Of a stretch of 19,831 nt of DNA, positions 5,425-13,684 are shown piece by piece. Each line of letters begins with the position of its first letter. Positions within the stretch are counted from its first letter, which is position 1. The notes beneath the pieces were generated by a model. That model worked only from the letters and a program-made list of their open reading frames with translations, did not search any database and was not told the DNA's origin. A program made the translations under genes and the position numbers. Source of the DNA: DALYDD01 sp046049705 (GTDB lineage: Bacteria; Patescibacteriota; Minisyncoccia; Phycocordibacterales; CAIZLB01); NCBI GenBank assembly GCA_046049705.1, contig JBJOQZ010000065.1, positions 1 through 19,831 of the forward strand, given 5' to 3'.

Positions 5425-8349
5425 TTACTGACAACTATCACATTGTGCAAGCTCCGCTGGATCACTTGGACAAGTTTTATTGGCAGACATGATTACTTTT
5501 GGTCGAGCGGCAAATCCTTTTGCAGGAGCCATAGGTGTTGTTGAACTATTTGCACTCTGAACCACAGAAGCTGCAGGTGCAGTAGATACTGTGGCTGTAG
5601 CCATAGATACTGCTGGTGCATATGCAGATACCTCTGCTTCTACTGGAATCTCCTGATTCATTTGCATCCTGAGGTCTGATAGTGATTGATATTTAGGTAT
5701 AGATTGAGCAGACGATGAAGATGATGCAGATGACATATCAACTGTAACTGTCGCCTTTGGTATAGTGGCTACCGGTACTTTATTTTGCATTTCTTGCATC
5801 ACTTCACTTACCAATTCTGCTGGAGATGGAATCGGTTCTTGTACACCCATTGTCTCAGGTGCAGAATTTGCCGTGAGCTCAGACTCATCTTCTGTTACTG
5901 TATAAGTCGATGTAGAGATAGCGTCCACTGGAGCCGGTGCAGATGTATCAGCGGTACTTGCAGTAGCTTTCTTGAGTGCGCCAAATCCAAGCTTGCCCAT
6001 GACCGCAGATTTATTTACAGATACTGTACTTTGTTCAGCAGTATGTTGAGGCTTCATGTGGAGATAATATGTAGTCTTTACCCCCTTTTCCCATGCAGAC
6101 ATATAAATCTTCATGATATCGTCGATATCTCTTGTAGAGAGATACATGTTTCGAGAGATACCTTGATCAATCCATTTTTGTGCACGTGCCGCAACTTCGA
6201 TAAATGCATATGGAGATGTGCTAAATGATGTCTTGTAGATATCCTTGATGTACTGAGGAATAGATTCGATACCAGAAATATCTCCTTGGAATTCGATAAT
6301 GTCCCCTTTTACTTTTTCCCAAAGACCAAGATTTTTCAAATCTTTTACAAGGTTATGGTTGATGTCGAGGTATTTTCCAGAAATTTTATTTCGAGAGAAG
6401 ACTTGAGCAAATCGCGGATCAAATCCTGGAGTCGTAGCAGCAATCAAACCGATATTGGCATTTGGAGCTGTTGCAAGAAGTGTGGCATTTCGCATACCTT
6501 TTGCCACTTTTGCACGCAATACATCCCAATTGAGACCCTTATGCTTACTTTCTCTTGTAACAGTTACTTTAACACCTCTATCTTTTTCCACCTTATCAAG
6601 AGTGTCAAATGGTACATGACCCTTAGACCATTCTGAACCGTGGAAATGAGTATAGCTTCCACGTGCTTGCGCGAGGTTGGCACTTTCATCGATAGCGATA
6701 TAGCTAATGAATTCACAGATACGATCAGTAAAGTCATATGCAGGTTCGCTATCATATGAAAGACCCATCTTTTCGAGTGCATCTGCAAGTCCCATGACAC
6801 CAAGACCGACTGCTCGATTTTCTTTATCAGATTTTTCTGCTTCAGGTACAGGAAGGACATTGATATCAATCAAGTTATCGAGCTGACGGATTGCAAGTCG
6901 AACAGATGATTCAAGACGACCCCAAGACACCTCTTTATTGACGACATGTACTGCAAGGTTGAGTGATGCAAGGTTGCATACCGCGATATTATCTTTATCT
7001 TGTGGCAGACAAATTTCTGTACAAAGATTGGACATATGGATTGTCCCTGTATTGTTATTGAGGGCACGAAGGTTGATTGTGTCTTTCCATGTAATCCAAG
7101 GGTGTGCTGTAGTCTGTAGTGCTACAAGCATCTTTCTGAAGAGTTCTGTTGCAGGTGCTTTTTTAAAGATACGAAGTTCACCTGCATTTGCCTTTTCGAT
7201 ATATTCGGCATACCGAGCACTAAAAGCTGAACCATAGAGTTCACAGAGATCTGGAGTTTCCGCAGGGTCAAACATATACCATTCATCACCTGACTTTACC
7301 CGCTTCATGAATTCATCTGGAATATATGCTGCAGTGTTTGCAGTTCGCATACGCATATAGTCGTCGCCAGCATTGTGTTTCCATTCAATAAAGTCTGGGA
7401 AATCGAGGTGCCAAGGCTCCATATAAAATGCAAGTGCACCCTTCTTCTTTCCCCCTCTCTGAATCGCTCGGATTGCAGTGTCAATAATTTTTGCAAATGG
7501 CGTTGGACCTGTTGAAGTACCATTGTTTGACTTAAGTGGAGATCCAGATGCGCGAAGTTTTGTCATGGAAGCACCGATGCCCCCTGAGCCTTTTGAGAGC
7601 AACATAACATCTGCTACTGACTTTGCGATATGTGTCATGTCGTCGTGGATTTCAAGTAAGAAACAATTTGAAAGCGCAGGTCGGTTTGTACCAGCTCCAA
7701 GATTCGTTGAGCCACCTGCAATATATTCGAACCGTGACATCTTTTCATAGAAACGTTTTGCCCAGAGGGTTGGATTTTCTTCATTGAAGGCAAGACCCAT
7801 AGCTACACGCATAAAGAAATATTGAGGTGTTTCTCTTGGTGTCTGATCGATATTTTTTAGAGCATATCGATTTTGGAATGTAGAGAGTCCGGCATATTGG
7901 AATAATTCATCTCGAGAAATATCGAGAGCTTGAGCCAATTCTTCGAGGTTATACTTTTCCACCATTCGAGGATCCAATTTTCCATCAGCTACACTTTCTT
8001 TTATATATTCTGGGAAATGAGCTGCATGCCTTCGGACAAGATCTTCGTCGTCATCTTTATCCCAATTTTTGATTACATGTCGATAAATCGTTTTAAGAAG
8101 TAGTCGTGTCGCTACGGTATCATAGGCAATATCCTCTTTCACATTTTGTAGTGCCGCATTGATAGTTGCCTGATCGACCTCTTCAGTTGTAATTCCATCA
8201 TAGAGTGTAAGCTTAGTCTCAGTAGCAATTTGCATCACCATAGACACAGGATCCATTAGGCCTTTACATGCCCGCTCGATAGATCGATTTATTTTGTCCG
8301 CATTAAACGGCTCGCGGGCTCCATTTTGTTTTGTGATTGATATTTCCAT
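5425..8349 (-). CDS. nrdA: Class I ribonucleotide reductase, large (R1) catalytic subunit
   Basis: R1 reduces ribonucleoside diphosphates to dNDPs using a thiyl radical fed from NrdB. From the ATG at 8349 it has 974 residues: an N-terminal ATP-cone (about 1-90, starting MEISITKQNGAREPF), then the ten-stranded barrel with C229 (LSNCF), N441/C443/E445 (NLCTE), C458 (CNLAS), and the radical-transfer pair Y761-Y762 (TTYYLH). The C-terminus ends in CDSCQ (C970, C973), the swinging re-reduction thiols. A TTG start 15 codons upstream is possible, but the ATG gives the normal ATP-cone start. Between the core (ends about 790) and the tail lies an unusually long Ala/Ser/Thr/Val-rich linker of about 160 residues. 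nrdB follows 90 bp downstream. I saw no NrdR-box pair upstream. Confidence 0.97.
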   Translation of the reverse strand: MEISITKQNGAREPFNADKINRSIERACKGLMDPVSMVMQIATETKLTLYDGITTEEVDQATINAALQNVKEDIAYDTVATRLLLKTIYRHVIKNWDKDDDEDLVRRHAAHFPEYIKESVADGKLDPRMVEKYNLEELAQALDISRDELFQYAGLSTFQNRYALKNIDQTPRETPQYFFMRVAMGLAFNEENPTLWAKRFYEKMSRFEYIAGGSTNLGAGTNRPALSNCFLLEIHDDMTHIAKSVADVMLLSKGSGGIGASMTKLRASGSPLKSNNGTSTGPTPFAKIIDTAIRAIQRGGKKKGALAFYMEPWHLDFPDFIEWKHNAGDDYMRMRTANTAAYIPDEFMKRVKSGDEWYMFDPAETPDLCELYGSAFSARYAEYIEKANAGELRIFKKAPATELFRKMLVALQTTAHPWITWKDTINLRALNNNTGTIHMSNLCTEICLPQDKDNIAVCNLASLNLAVHVVNKEVSWGRLESSVRLAIRQLDNLIDINVLPVPEAEKSDKENRAVGLGVMGLADALEKMGLSYDSEPAYDFTDRICEFISYIAIDESANLAQARGSYTHFHGSEWSKGHVPFDTLDKVEKDRGVKVTVTRESKHKGLNWDVLRAKVAKGMRNATLLATAPNANIGLIAATTPGFDPRFAQVFSRNKISGKYLDINHNLVKDLKNLGLWEKVKGDIIEFQGDISGIESIPQYIKDIYKTSFSTSPYAFIEVAARAQKWIDQGISRNMYLSTRDIDDIMKIYMSAWEKGVKTTYYLHMKPQHTAEQSTVSVNKSAVMGKLGFGALKKATASTADTSAPAPVDAISTSTYTVTEDESELTANSAPETMGVQEPIPSPAELVSEVMQEMQNKVPVATIPKATVTVDMSSASSSSSAQSIPKYQSLSDLRMQMNQEIPVEAEVSAYAPAVSMATATVSTAPAASVVQSANSSTTPMAPAKGFAARPKVIMSANKTCPSDPAELAQCDSCQ

Positions 8350-8376
8350 AGGGATTGGGAACAAATAAGCCTTCGC

Positions 8377-8408
8377 TTTTATATCAGGGCTCAAAGACTG
8401 ATATAAAA
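8377..8408. repeat. 11-bp inverted repeat just upstream of nrdA
   Basis: Arms 8377-8387 and 8398-8408 (TTTTATATCAG and its complement) flank a 10-nt loop, 28 bp before the nrdA ATG. In the mRNA leader it would form a hairpin close to the start codon; as DNA it could be an operator. It does not match the NrdR-box consensus as I know it. The rest of the 364-bp gap (8350-8713) holds the plus-strand promoter at 8623-8651 and an isolated minus-strand TATAAT at 8507-8502 that could be a distal nrdA promoter; I see nothing else. Confidence 0.5.
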
Positions 8409-8622
8409 CAAGGCTTATGTAGGGTTAATAAAATTGAATTGGAACCTCGATAAATTCTTTAGCGAATCTTTATAAAAAATTCATCGAACTTCACGGTGTT
8501 GATTATATACCCGTTTCCACTTTTGATTTGTGGATAAAGTCATTTTTTTGACTCAAAAAATACGTTGGCAAACATTTGAAAGCTTGCGTCAATAGCCTAC
8601 ATTTTGCGACGCCAAAAAAGGA

Positions 8623-8651
8623 TTGAAAATGGGCGTGAAAACAGATACAAT
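8623..8651 (+). promoter_or_regulatory. Sigma-70-type promoter for the yqeY-like operon
   Basis: TTGAAA (8623-8628), a 17-bp spacer, and TACAAT (8646-8651) are a near-consensus pair. The start would be near 8658, about 56 nt before the ATG at 8714. Confidence 0.65.
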
Positions 8652-8713
8652 GCATCTATCCTTATTAAAAAATCTGTAACGACTCTTATATTTAAGAAAC
8701 ATTTATCTCAATT

Positions 8714-9169
8714 ATGTCAATTCAACAAGATCTCAAAACAAAACTAAAAGAAGCTATGATTGCCAAAGATGCGGTTAAGCTTACGGTGATACGCGGAATT
8801 ATGAGTGCTATGACAAATGAACTCGTGGCCACAGGAAGAACTCCGCAATCAGAACTTGCTGATGAAGAAGTATTGGCGCTTATTCGCAAGGCAGTAAAAC
8901 AAAGAAAAGATGCTATCGAACAATTTACTGCTGGCGGCCGAGCAGATCTTGCAGAAAGTGAACAAGCAGAGTTGGAGATATTGAGCACTTACCTTCCTCA
9001 GATGATGTCTCGTGAGGAAATTTTAACTCTTGCACAAGCTAAAAAAGCGGAACTTGGTATCGACGATAAAGCGAAGGTTGGAGTACTTACTGGAGCACTC
9101 ATGAAAGATTTGAAAGGTAAAGCGGATGGTGGCGATGTAAAAGAAGTTGTGGAGAGTTTGTTTGCCTAA
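8714..9169 (+). CDS. GatB/YqeY domain protein
   Basis: A 151-residue protein matching the stand-alone YqeY family: MSIQQDLKTKLKEAMIAKD at the N-terminus, VKLTVIRGIMSAM, a helix with VKQRKDAIEQFTAGGRADLAE, then EQAELEILSTYLPQ and the C-terminal GxLMKDLKGKADGGDVKEVV. The domain is shared with the C-terminus of GatB, the tRNA-dependent amidotransferase subunit, and is thought to bind tRNA. The stand-alone protein's role is not settled, though it is often found near rpsU or dnaG. Here it is the first gene of a two-gene unit with the membrane protein 26 bp downstream. No Shine-Dalgarno sequence is seen. Confidence 0.92.
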   Translation: MSIQQDLKTKLKEAMIAKDAVKLTVIRGIMSAMTNELVATGRTPQSELADEEVLALIRKAVKQRKDAIEQFTAGGRADLAESEQAELEILSTYLPQMMSREEILTLAQAKKAELGIDDKAKVGVLTGALMKDLKGKADGGDVKEVVESLFA

Positions 9170-9195
9170 CAGAGAATTCACTTGGGCTATTCATT

Positions 9196-9708
9196 ATGAA
9201 AAAGCAAATCCCAGAACAAGCATTTGCGGAGCGCGTCTCAGCGTCTATTGGATCAACAGCGTCACTTATAGTGCACACTGTCGCCTTTCTTATATTTTTC
9301 GTTTTGATTGGTATTGGGTATTCTGCAGAGCGACTCCTCTTAATCCTCACTACCCTAGTATCACTTGAGGCGATTTACTTGGCAATCTTTATCCAGATGT
9401 CAGTCAATAAAAACACCGCCAGCCTCGAAGAAGTAGAAGAAGATCTCGAAGAACTCTCTGATGATATCGAGGAGGTCACTGAAAGTTTGGAAGATGTTGA
9501 AGAAGAACTTGGTGAAATCTCTGAAGACATCGAAGATATTCAAGAAGGTATCGATGAGATTGAAGAGGATATCGAAGAAATTGAAGAAGATATCGAGGAG
9601 GATAGTAAACATGACGCAACTGAGCAAGAAAAAAATGATAAGAAATTTCAAGATATTCAAGCAACTCTTGAAGGTATATTGAAGGAATTACAGGGGCTTA
9701 AAAAGTAG
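9196..9708 (+). CDS. Two-helix membrane protein with long acidic coiled-coil tail
   Basis: A 170-residue protein with two hydrophobic helices (about 21-42 and 46-68), followed by an almost uninterrupted Glu/Asp/Ile coiled coil (about 76-137) and a charged C-terminal helix. The coil repeats units such as EEIEEDIE with hydrophobics every 3-4 residues and has almost no positive charge. The topology and the SVNKN motif after helix 2 recall DUF1003-type or low-affinity iron-permease-type small membrane proteins, but the match is loose and I do not assign either. It follows the YqeY-domain gene by 26 bp and is closed by a G+C-rich terminator. A role as a membrane-tethered scaffold or cation-binding tail is only a guess. 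Confidence 0.8.
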   Translation: MKKQIPEQAFAERVSASIGSTASLIVHTVAFLIFFVLIGIGYSAERLLLILTTLVSLEAIYLAIFIQMSVNKNTASLEEVEEDLEELSDDIEEVTESLEDVEEELGEISEDIEDIQEGIDEIEEDIEEIEEDIEEDSKHDATEQEKNDKKFQDIQATLEGILKELQGLKK

Positions 9709-9733
9709 TTGACGAATATCGCTACCAAACCAG

Positions 9734-9770
9734 CCACGCGGTTCGCAATGCGAGCCGCGTGGTATTTCTT
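9734..9770. terminator. G+C-rich intrinsic terminator between convergent units
   Basis: Stem CCACGCGG (9734-9741) with CCGCGTGG (9755-9762), extended by an inner TCGC/GCGA pair, followed by TATTTCTTTA. It ends the plus-strand unit (8714-9708). The minus-strand exit has only CTGGTTTGG, so termination of the NUDIX operon here is weaker. Confidence 0.85.
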
Positions 9771-9783
9771 TACTTAAAAAATA

Positions 9784-10242
9784 CTATTGGGTTGTATAGA
9801 AACTATTCGTAAGATAATTTCGAATAATTTTGCGACTTGGTTCAAACAATGGTTCTGGTAATTGATCGAGATCAAACCATTTCCACACAGTAATCTCGTC
9901 AGGCTCCATCACTTTTGCTTCACCTGAAGCATTTGAACAAAACAATCCAATGGTGACAAAATGTGCAGTTGGCACAATATCATTTGTTAAACTAATAACT
10001 TTTAAATCTGAGACCGGAATTTCAATTCCTGTTTCCTCAAAAACTTCACGTCTTGCTCCTTCTTCAAAACTTTCACCAAAATCCAATTTACCCCCTGGCA
10101 TAGTCCAGGTGCCAGCACCGTTCATCAAGCTACTTGCCTTCTCTGGATCAACATGTCTTTGACCAAGCAACACCTTTCCATCTCTCATAATCATAACCCC
10201 AAAGCCACAACCCATCTTTTTTTGTTCTGTTTTTTGTTCCAT
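9784..10242 (-). CDS. NUDIX hydrolase, nucleotide-pyrophosphatase (MutT/NUDT15-like)
   Basis: A 152-residue single NUDIX domain. NUDIX enzymes hydrolyse X-linked nucleoside diphosphates. The box Gx5Ex7REUxEExGU is complete: G51, E57, R65-E66, E69-E70, G72, so the metal-binding glutamates are intact. The N-terminal GCGFGVMIMRDGKVLLGQR strand, the WTMPGGKLDFGES loop and the later MEPDEITVWKWFDLDQLP segment resemble the NUDT15/MutT-like group that cleans oxidised or non-canonical NTPs. The exact substrate is not predictable. It is the last gene of a tight operon, 19 bp after the TauE/SafE gene, and TATACT lies 8 nt before its ATG, which may give it its own transcript. Confidence 0.93.
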   Translation of the reverse strand: MEQKTEQKKMGCGFGVMIMRDGKVLLGQRHVDPEKASSLMNGAGTWTMPGGKLDFGESFEEGARREVFEETGIEIPVSDLKVISLTNDIVPTAHFVTIGLFCSNASGEAKVMEPDEITVWKWFDLDQLPEPLFEPSRKIIRNYLTNSFYTTQ

Positions 10243-10261
10243 ATAGGTAAAGTATATCTAA

Positions 10262-11005
10262 TCAACTGAAAAATAGCATTTGTATAGCAGTTGCTAAAAT
10301 GACTAGACCCAAAATCGGTTTCAACCATATATCCCCTTTCTTAATAGCATACGCTGTTCCGATATATCCGCCCAAAAACATTCCTATAAAAAGTGCACTT
10401 GCTAGGTGGTAATCAATCATGTTTGATAGAGCAAATACAGAGACACTTGCAAGACCTGCTAAAATATATGGAATTCTTGTTACTGCTTTCCCTTGCAAAA
10501 TCGTATATCCATAACCTTTCATTCTGATATATCCTTCAAGTATTCCTGAACCTGGACTAAAGAAACCTGCCCAGACTCTTATGAGAAAAAAAGCAATGTG
10601 TGATACGTATAACCTTAGACCAGTGGCCTTGTCTGGTTTGATGCCTAAGTTTTTATTTAGAAAAGTCAGCGGGAAGATAATAAGTAATATAACTCCGATG
10701 AGCTTCGAGAGAAATTCAGGACTAATAGAAATCACAAAATATGATCCGAGTACGGTTGCAGGAATAGCAATACAAGTAAGTATAGAAATTTCTTTTTTGG
10801 TAATTCCTATATTTTTAGATTGTGAAAATTGAACAAAATTTCCTAAAATGTATCCCAGTCCACCCATATTAAATGAACCGAGTGCAATCTGAGGAGGTAT
10901 GCCGGCAAATAATAAAACTGGTAAGACTATAAGTCCCGCGCCACCTCCAATACTACCCAAGAACCCGCTCGCAAAACCAAGTAAAACAACTAAGATATCA
11001 TTCAT
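10262..11005 (-). CDS. TauE/SafE family sulfite/anion exporter-like permease
   Basis: A 247-residue polytopic membrane protein with about seven or eight hydrophobic helices. It has the family's repeated signature at the start of each half: GFASGFLGSIGGGAGLIVLPVLL (about 10-32) and, in the second half, GFFSPGSGILEGYIRMKGYG. The family (also annotated UPF0721) moves sulfite, sulfoacetate or related organic anions, but for most members the substrate is unknown. It starts 15 bp after the stop of the membrane-anchored protein upstream and ends 19 bp before the NUDIX start, so all three are likely co-transcribed. Confidence 0.9.
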   Translation of the reverse strand: MNDILVVLLGFASGFLGSIGGGAGLIVLPVLLFAGIPPQIALGSFNMGGLGYILGNFVQFSQSKNIGITKKEISILTCIAIPATVLGSYFVISISPEFLSKLIGVILLIIFPLTFLNKNLGIKPDKATGLRLYVSHIAFFLIRVWAGFFSPGSGILEGYIRMKGYGYTILQGKAVTRIPYILAGLASVSVFALSNMIDYHLASALFIGMFLGGYIGTAYAIKKGDIWLKPILGLVILATAIQMLFFS

Positions 11006-11020
11006 ATACTTTGACGAACC

Positions 11021-11782
11021 TTATATCGCTTTTTCCTCTACCTTCAATGTCTGCAAGACACGATCATATTCTGCTTGGGACAATGAAGTGCCATTTACAA
11101 ATTCAGGGACATAATATGCTTCGATAAAGTATGGGTACTGTGGCATACGAGTATTATGTACAAAGCCAGTTGTAAACATTCCGTCACCTAATTCACTTTG
11201 AGCACTTACTGCTTTATTGCCTACCAATGTAGTGTATTTTGCACTTGGTCCATAGTTTTTATATGCAGCATCTATCGCTGCAACTCCACCTTTGCCAGCT
11301 GCATTGTGATCTGACTCTGCCGTAATCCAAAAACTAATACCTGCATTTTTCAATATACCAGGATTTGTTTCCTTCAATATCTTAATCCTTGCCCCATATC
11401 CACCTTCCTGCCCTTCTTCGATATATGCGACATAATCTACTGGTATTTCAAATGCATATGTAAGTGGTGCATTTTCGGAACTGAGATAGATGGCTTTATA
11501 TTTTGACTGTGATTCAGTAGATGTCTGTGTGGTATCTGGTAATGAATAGTCATCTGATTTTACCCCTGCTTGTCCATCTTTTATCTGATTGTTTTGAGTG
11601 TTTTGTCCGCTTTGATTATGTACACCGTTGTCCTCTGCAACAAGTGCGGTATTGCTTTTATTTGAAAGATAAAAAAGATAGCCTAGTACTGCAATCAAAA
11701 GAAGAATAACTATGGTGAATAAGATAATAACTATAGAGCTTTTTGATGGTGCAGATGTAGATACGGTTGAGTTTTGTTCCAT
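11021..11782 (-). CDS. Membrane-anchored extracytoplasmic protein of unknown function
   Basis: From the ATG at 11782 it has 253 residues: a short Ser/Thr-rich N-terminus, one strong transmembrane helix (about 16-40), a Gln/Asn/Ser/Thr-rich linker (about 45-95), and a globular C-terminal domain (about 96-253) with mixed strands and helices. The domain contains APLTYAFEIPVDY and GYGARIKIL and resembles the style of small surface domains common in CPR genomes; I do not recognise a family. An ATG 13 codons upstream (11821) is in frame, but the shorter form gives a normal signal-anchor start and has a -10-like TACCAT 6 nt before it. It heads the operon with the TauE/SafE permease and NUDIX hydrolase. 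Confidence 0.8.
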   Translation of the reverse strand: MEQNSTVSTSAPSKSSIVIILFTIVILLLIAVLGYLFYLSNKSNTALVAEDNGVHNQSGQNTQNNQIKDGQAGVKSDDYSLPDTTQTSTESQSKYKAIYLSSENAPLTYAFEIPVDYVAYIEEGQEGGYGARIKILKETNPGILKNAGISFWITAESDHNAAGKGGVAAIDAAYKNYGPSAKYTTLVGNKAVSAQSELGDGMFTTGFVHNTRMPQYPYFIEAYYVPEFVNGTSLSQAEYDRVLQTLKVEEKAI

Positions 11783-11861
11783 GGGTATATGGTAGCATGT
11801 TTTTTTGTTTGTATGCGTCATATCATCTATCCAGACCTTCTTTATTTTTTATAAACATCAC

Positions 11862-11875
11862 AACCCTTCTCGTGC
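11862..11875 (-). repeat. 3'-flank motif copy 1 (after the APH gene)
   Basis: On the minus strand GCACGAGAAGGGTT lies just after the APH kinase stop codon (22 nt). The same 14 bases recur at 13780-13793, with a related copy at 12857-12870. Flanking bases match for about 23 bp with a few mismatches. Confidence 0.7.
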
Positions 11876-11897
11876 GTAGATGAATTTAGTACGAAAA

Positions 11898-12794
11898 CTA
11901 AACAGCTTCCTCTATAAGTCTCTTGTACGTCGCTATAGCAGTCTCAGCTTTTATTCTGGCTTCGCCACCCTTTAGATAATCCTCAACATTATCAATAAGC
12001 CCATTTATGAGTGAATTTGTAACGAGACGCAGATAAGAAAGTCTGTTTCCTGATTTCTCTTCGTAAGCAGAGACAATATATTGAAAATGAAATGGAAAGT
12101 CCCGTATGTAGCGTGAAAACTCCTTGGCAATTTCACCATATTCAGCATTACCAAAATCTATAAATCCAGAAATCTTCTTATCCTTGATCAATATATTTTC
12201 ATGATGTGCGTCATTATGTAAAAATTGAAAAAATACATCATCATGCGTTGTATCAAATATCTTCTTTGCGTTTCTAGCCACTGACTTAAATTCTTCAGGC
12301 ACCTCAGGATTTTCAAGTATAAAAACATAATCCCTTGAGACTTCAGGGTGAACATCAGTAGAAAGGTCGATGAATACACCTAAAGCCTCTGCATCTTCTT
12401 TGGAAACTTTCATACCTATTTCAGCATGAAATTCTCCTAGTGATTTACAAATACTTATTTTTTCGTCTTCTGAAAGTGATGACCACTGTTCTCTAAGTAG
12501 TTCTCCTTCTATATATTCATATCCATACATTTCAGGATCTTTAGAAATACATACAACTTTAGGTACAGGAATGCTCAACCCGAGAGATGACAGTTTCTTG
12601 ATGACATTTGCCTCAACAACCAGACTATTCTGGGGTTGGAATTCCTTGTCTTCTCGCTCTTGCTTCACAATATACTTAGAGCCGTTTTTTGTTTTCACAA
12701 CATATGCGTTATTAACAGCACCTTTGCCTTTAAGGGTATATTCAATAATTTCATCTGACAATAGTTTTTGGATATCTGATCGTATATCTTGCAT
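11898..12794 (-). CDS. APH-type (aminoglycoside/choline kinase-like) phosphotransferase
   Basis: A 298-residue protein of the APH/choline-kinase fold, cytoplasmic. It shows the small-molecule kinase pattern: GAVNNAYVVKT glycine loop (about 25-35), K44 in YIVKQE, E61 as its partner, the GYEYIEGELL hinge (91-100), the catalytic FLHNDAHHENILI (H193, D195, N200) and the metal-binding IDFGNAEYG (D213). All catalytic residues are intact. The family phosphorylates aminoglycosides, choline, homoserine, methylthioribose and similar alcohols; the substrate here is unknown and drug resistance should not be assumed. It lies 83 bp downstream of a nucleotidyltransferase gene on the same strand. A nested inverted repeat overlaps its -10 region. 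Confidence 0.9.
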   Translation of the reverse strand: MQDIRSDIQKLLSDEIIEYTLKGKGAVNNAYVVKTKNGSKYIVKQEREDKEFQPQNSLVVEANVIKKLSSLGLSIPVPKVVCISKDPEMYGYEYIEGELLREQWSSLSEDEKISICKSLGEFHAEIGMKVSKEDAEALGVFIDLSTDVHPEVSRDYVFILENPEVPEEFKSVARNAKKIFDTTHDDVFFQFLHNDAHHENILIKDKKISGFIDFGNAEYGEIAKEFSRYIRDFPFHFQYIVSAYEEKSGNRLSYLRLVTNSLINGLIDNVEDYLKGGEARIKAETAIATYKRLIEEAV

Positions 12795-12802
12795 ATATAA
12801 AT

Positions 12803-12828
12803 ATTATCACCTTAAGTGATTAGATAAT
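12803..12828. promoter_or_regulatory. Nested inverted repeat at the APH promoter
   Basis: ATCAC-CTTAA-GTGAT (12806-12820) lies inside the outer pair ATTATC/GATAAT (12803-12808, 12823-12828). On the minus strand GATAAT or TAATAT here can serve as the -10, 8 or 6 nt before the ATG at 12794. This could be an operator; no regulator is encoded nearby. Confidence 0.35.
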
Positions 12829-12856
12829 AGATATAGTATTCTAGGTGTATCACTGT

Positions 12857-12870
12857 GAACTTTCTCGTGT
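12857..12870 (-). repeat. 3'-flank motif copy 2 (after the nucleotidyltransferase gene)
   Basis: On the minus strand ACACGAGAAAGTTC begins 7 nt after the nucleotidyltransferase stop. It is a diverged copy sharing CACGAGAA with the copies at 11862-11875 and 13780-13793. Confidence 0.5.
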
Positions 12871-12877
12871 AGGTGTT

Positions 12878-13678
12878 TTATAGTGTCAATTCATTCCAAA
12901 ACTTCAATAAATCATCATCAATTTTGAAATTACGTCTTTGTGATTTTGGAATTATTTCATTCTTTTTCCATATCGGGTAATTTGGATTTAGCTCAAATAC
13001 CCTATGTACTATAGCACTATATTCCACAAATCGTTCAGAGAGAGTTGTGGCTTTAGTGTATCGGAGAAACACGTTGTAGAACTCAATATCATATTTTTTA
13101 AGATACTCTAATGCCAACTTTTCACCCCTCCATTGCTCGTTAATGAAATCGAAGTATGCACAAATACTGTTTACGACCGAATACAGTAGTCTCATCTCCA
13201 GGGCTTCATGATACTTTGAATCTTTTGCATTAAAATACCTTGTATTTGCTTCAAAATTATAATTTGTATTAACCCATGCATTCCACTGTTTTTCTTCGGA
13301 TATGGGGGCAAATTCTTTTTGAAGAGATTTTAGCTTAGTGAGCTCTCCTGATTTATCAAATCGAATCTCTCCTCTTTTTAACCATGCATATAAAAGATGA
13401 TTCATCTTGTTTGACAGTTCACCTGATTCACTTGAAAGAACATCGCTTTGAACTATATTCGAGATGTTCCTTTGATCAAAAAAATATATATCTGCAAATA
13501 CGCCATCTATCCATGTAAACACTGATTCTAAAGCAAGGGTGTTATCTTTTAATATAATAATCAGATCGATATCGCTATCTGAAGTAGATGTATTGTTACC
13601 TATTGAGCCAGTTAAAAATACAGCATCCACTTCTGGTTTTTGTTCCAGTTTTTTGAGTATGGTTTCGAGGGTTTGCAT
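12878..13678 (-). CDS. Nucleotidyltransferase-fold protein (GSx(10)DxD), ANT/MNT-like
   Basis: A 266-residue protein. The N-terminal domain has the polymerase-beta-type nucleotidyltransferase motif: G24-S25 followed by SDSDIDLIII with D36 and D38, and a third acidic residue in FADIYFF (D63). The rest (about 90-266) is mainly helical, as in aminoglycoside or lincosamide nucleotidyltransferases. Known relatives either adenylylate antibiotics or, as MNT antitoxins, modify a HEPN toxin. The protein is longer than typical MNT antitoxins (about 100-150 aa). The start is taken at the ATG at 13678, because a perfect TATAAT lies exactly 6 nt before it; a TTG five codons upstream lies inside that box. 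It sits 118 bp downstream of a HEPN-like gene and 83 bp upstream of the APH kinase, all on one strand. Confidence 0.85.
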   Translation of the reverse strand: MQTLETILKKLEQKPEVDAVFLTGSIGNNTSTSDSDIDLIIILKDNTLALESVFTWIDGVFADIYFFDQRNISNIVQSDVLSSESGELSNKMNHLLYAWLKRGEIRFDKSGELTKLKSLQKEFAPISEEKQWNAWVNTNYNFEANTRYFNAKDSKYHEALEMRLLYSVVNSICAYFDFINEQWRGEKLALEYLKKYDIEFYNVFLRYTKATTLSERFVEYSAIVHRVFELNPNYPIWKKNEIIPKSQRRNFKIDDDLLKFWNELTL

Positions 13679-13684
13679 GAGAGG

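Noticed and set aside
8350..8394. Longer nrdA from a TTG start
   Set aside because: The extra 15 residues are not part of the ATP-cone, and the ATG at 8349 gives the normal start of that domain.
8409..8700. NrdR boxes upstream of nrdA
   Set aside because: I looked for paired ACACWATATAT-type boxes and found none convincing; the isolated A+T-rich stretches do not match.
11898..13678. Antibiotic-resistance cassette (APH plus ANT)
   Set aside because: Both folds cover many non-drug substrates, the sequences do not match a resistance enzyme I recognise, and no integrase or attC-like site is visible. The 3' motif does not fit the attC GTTRRRY core.
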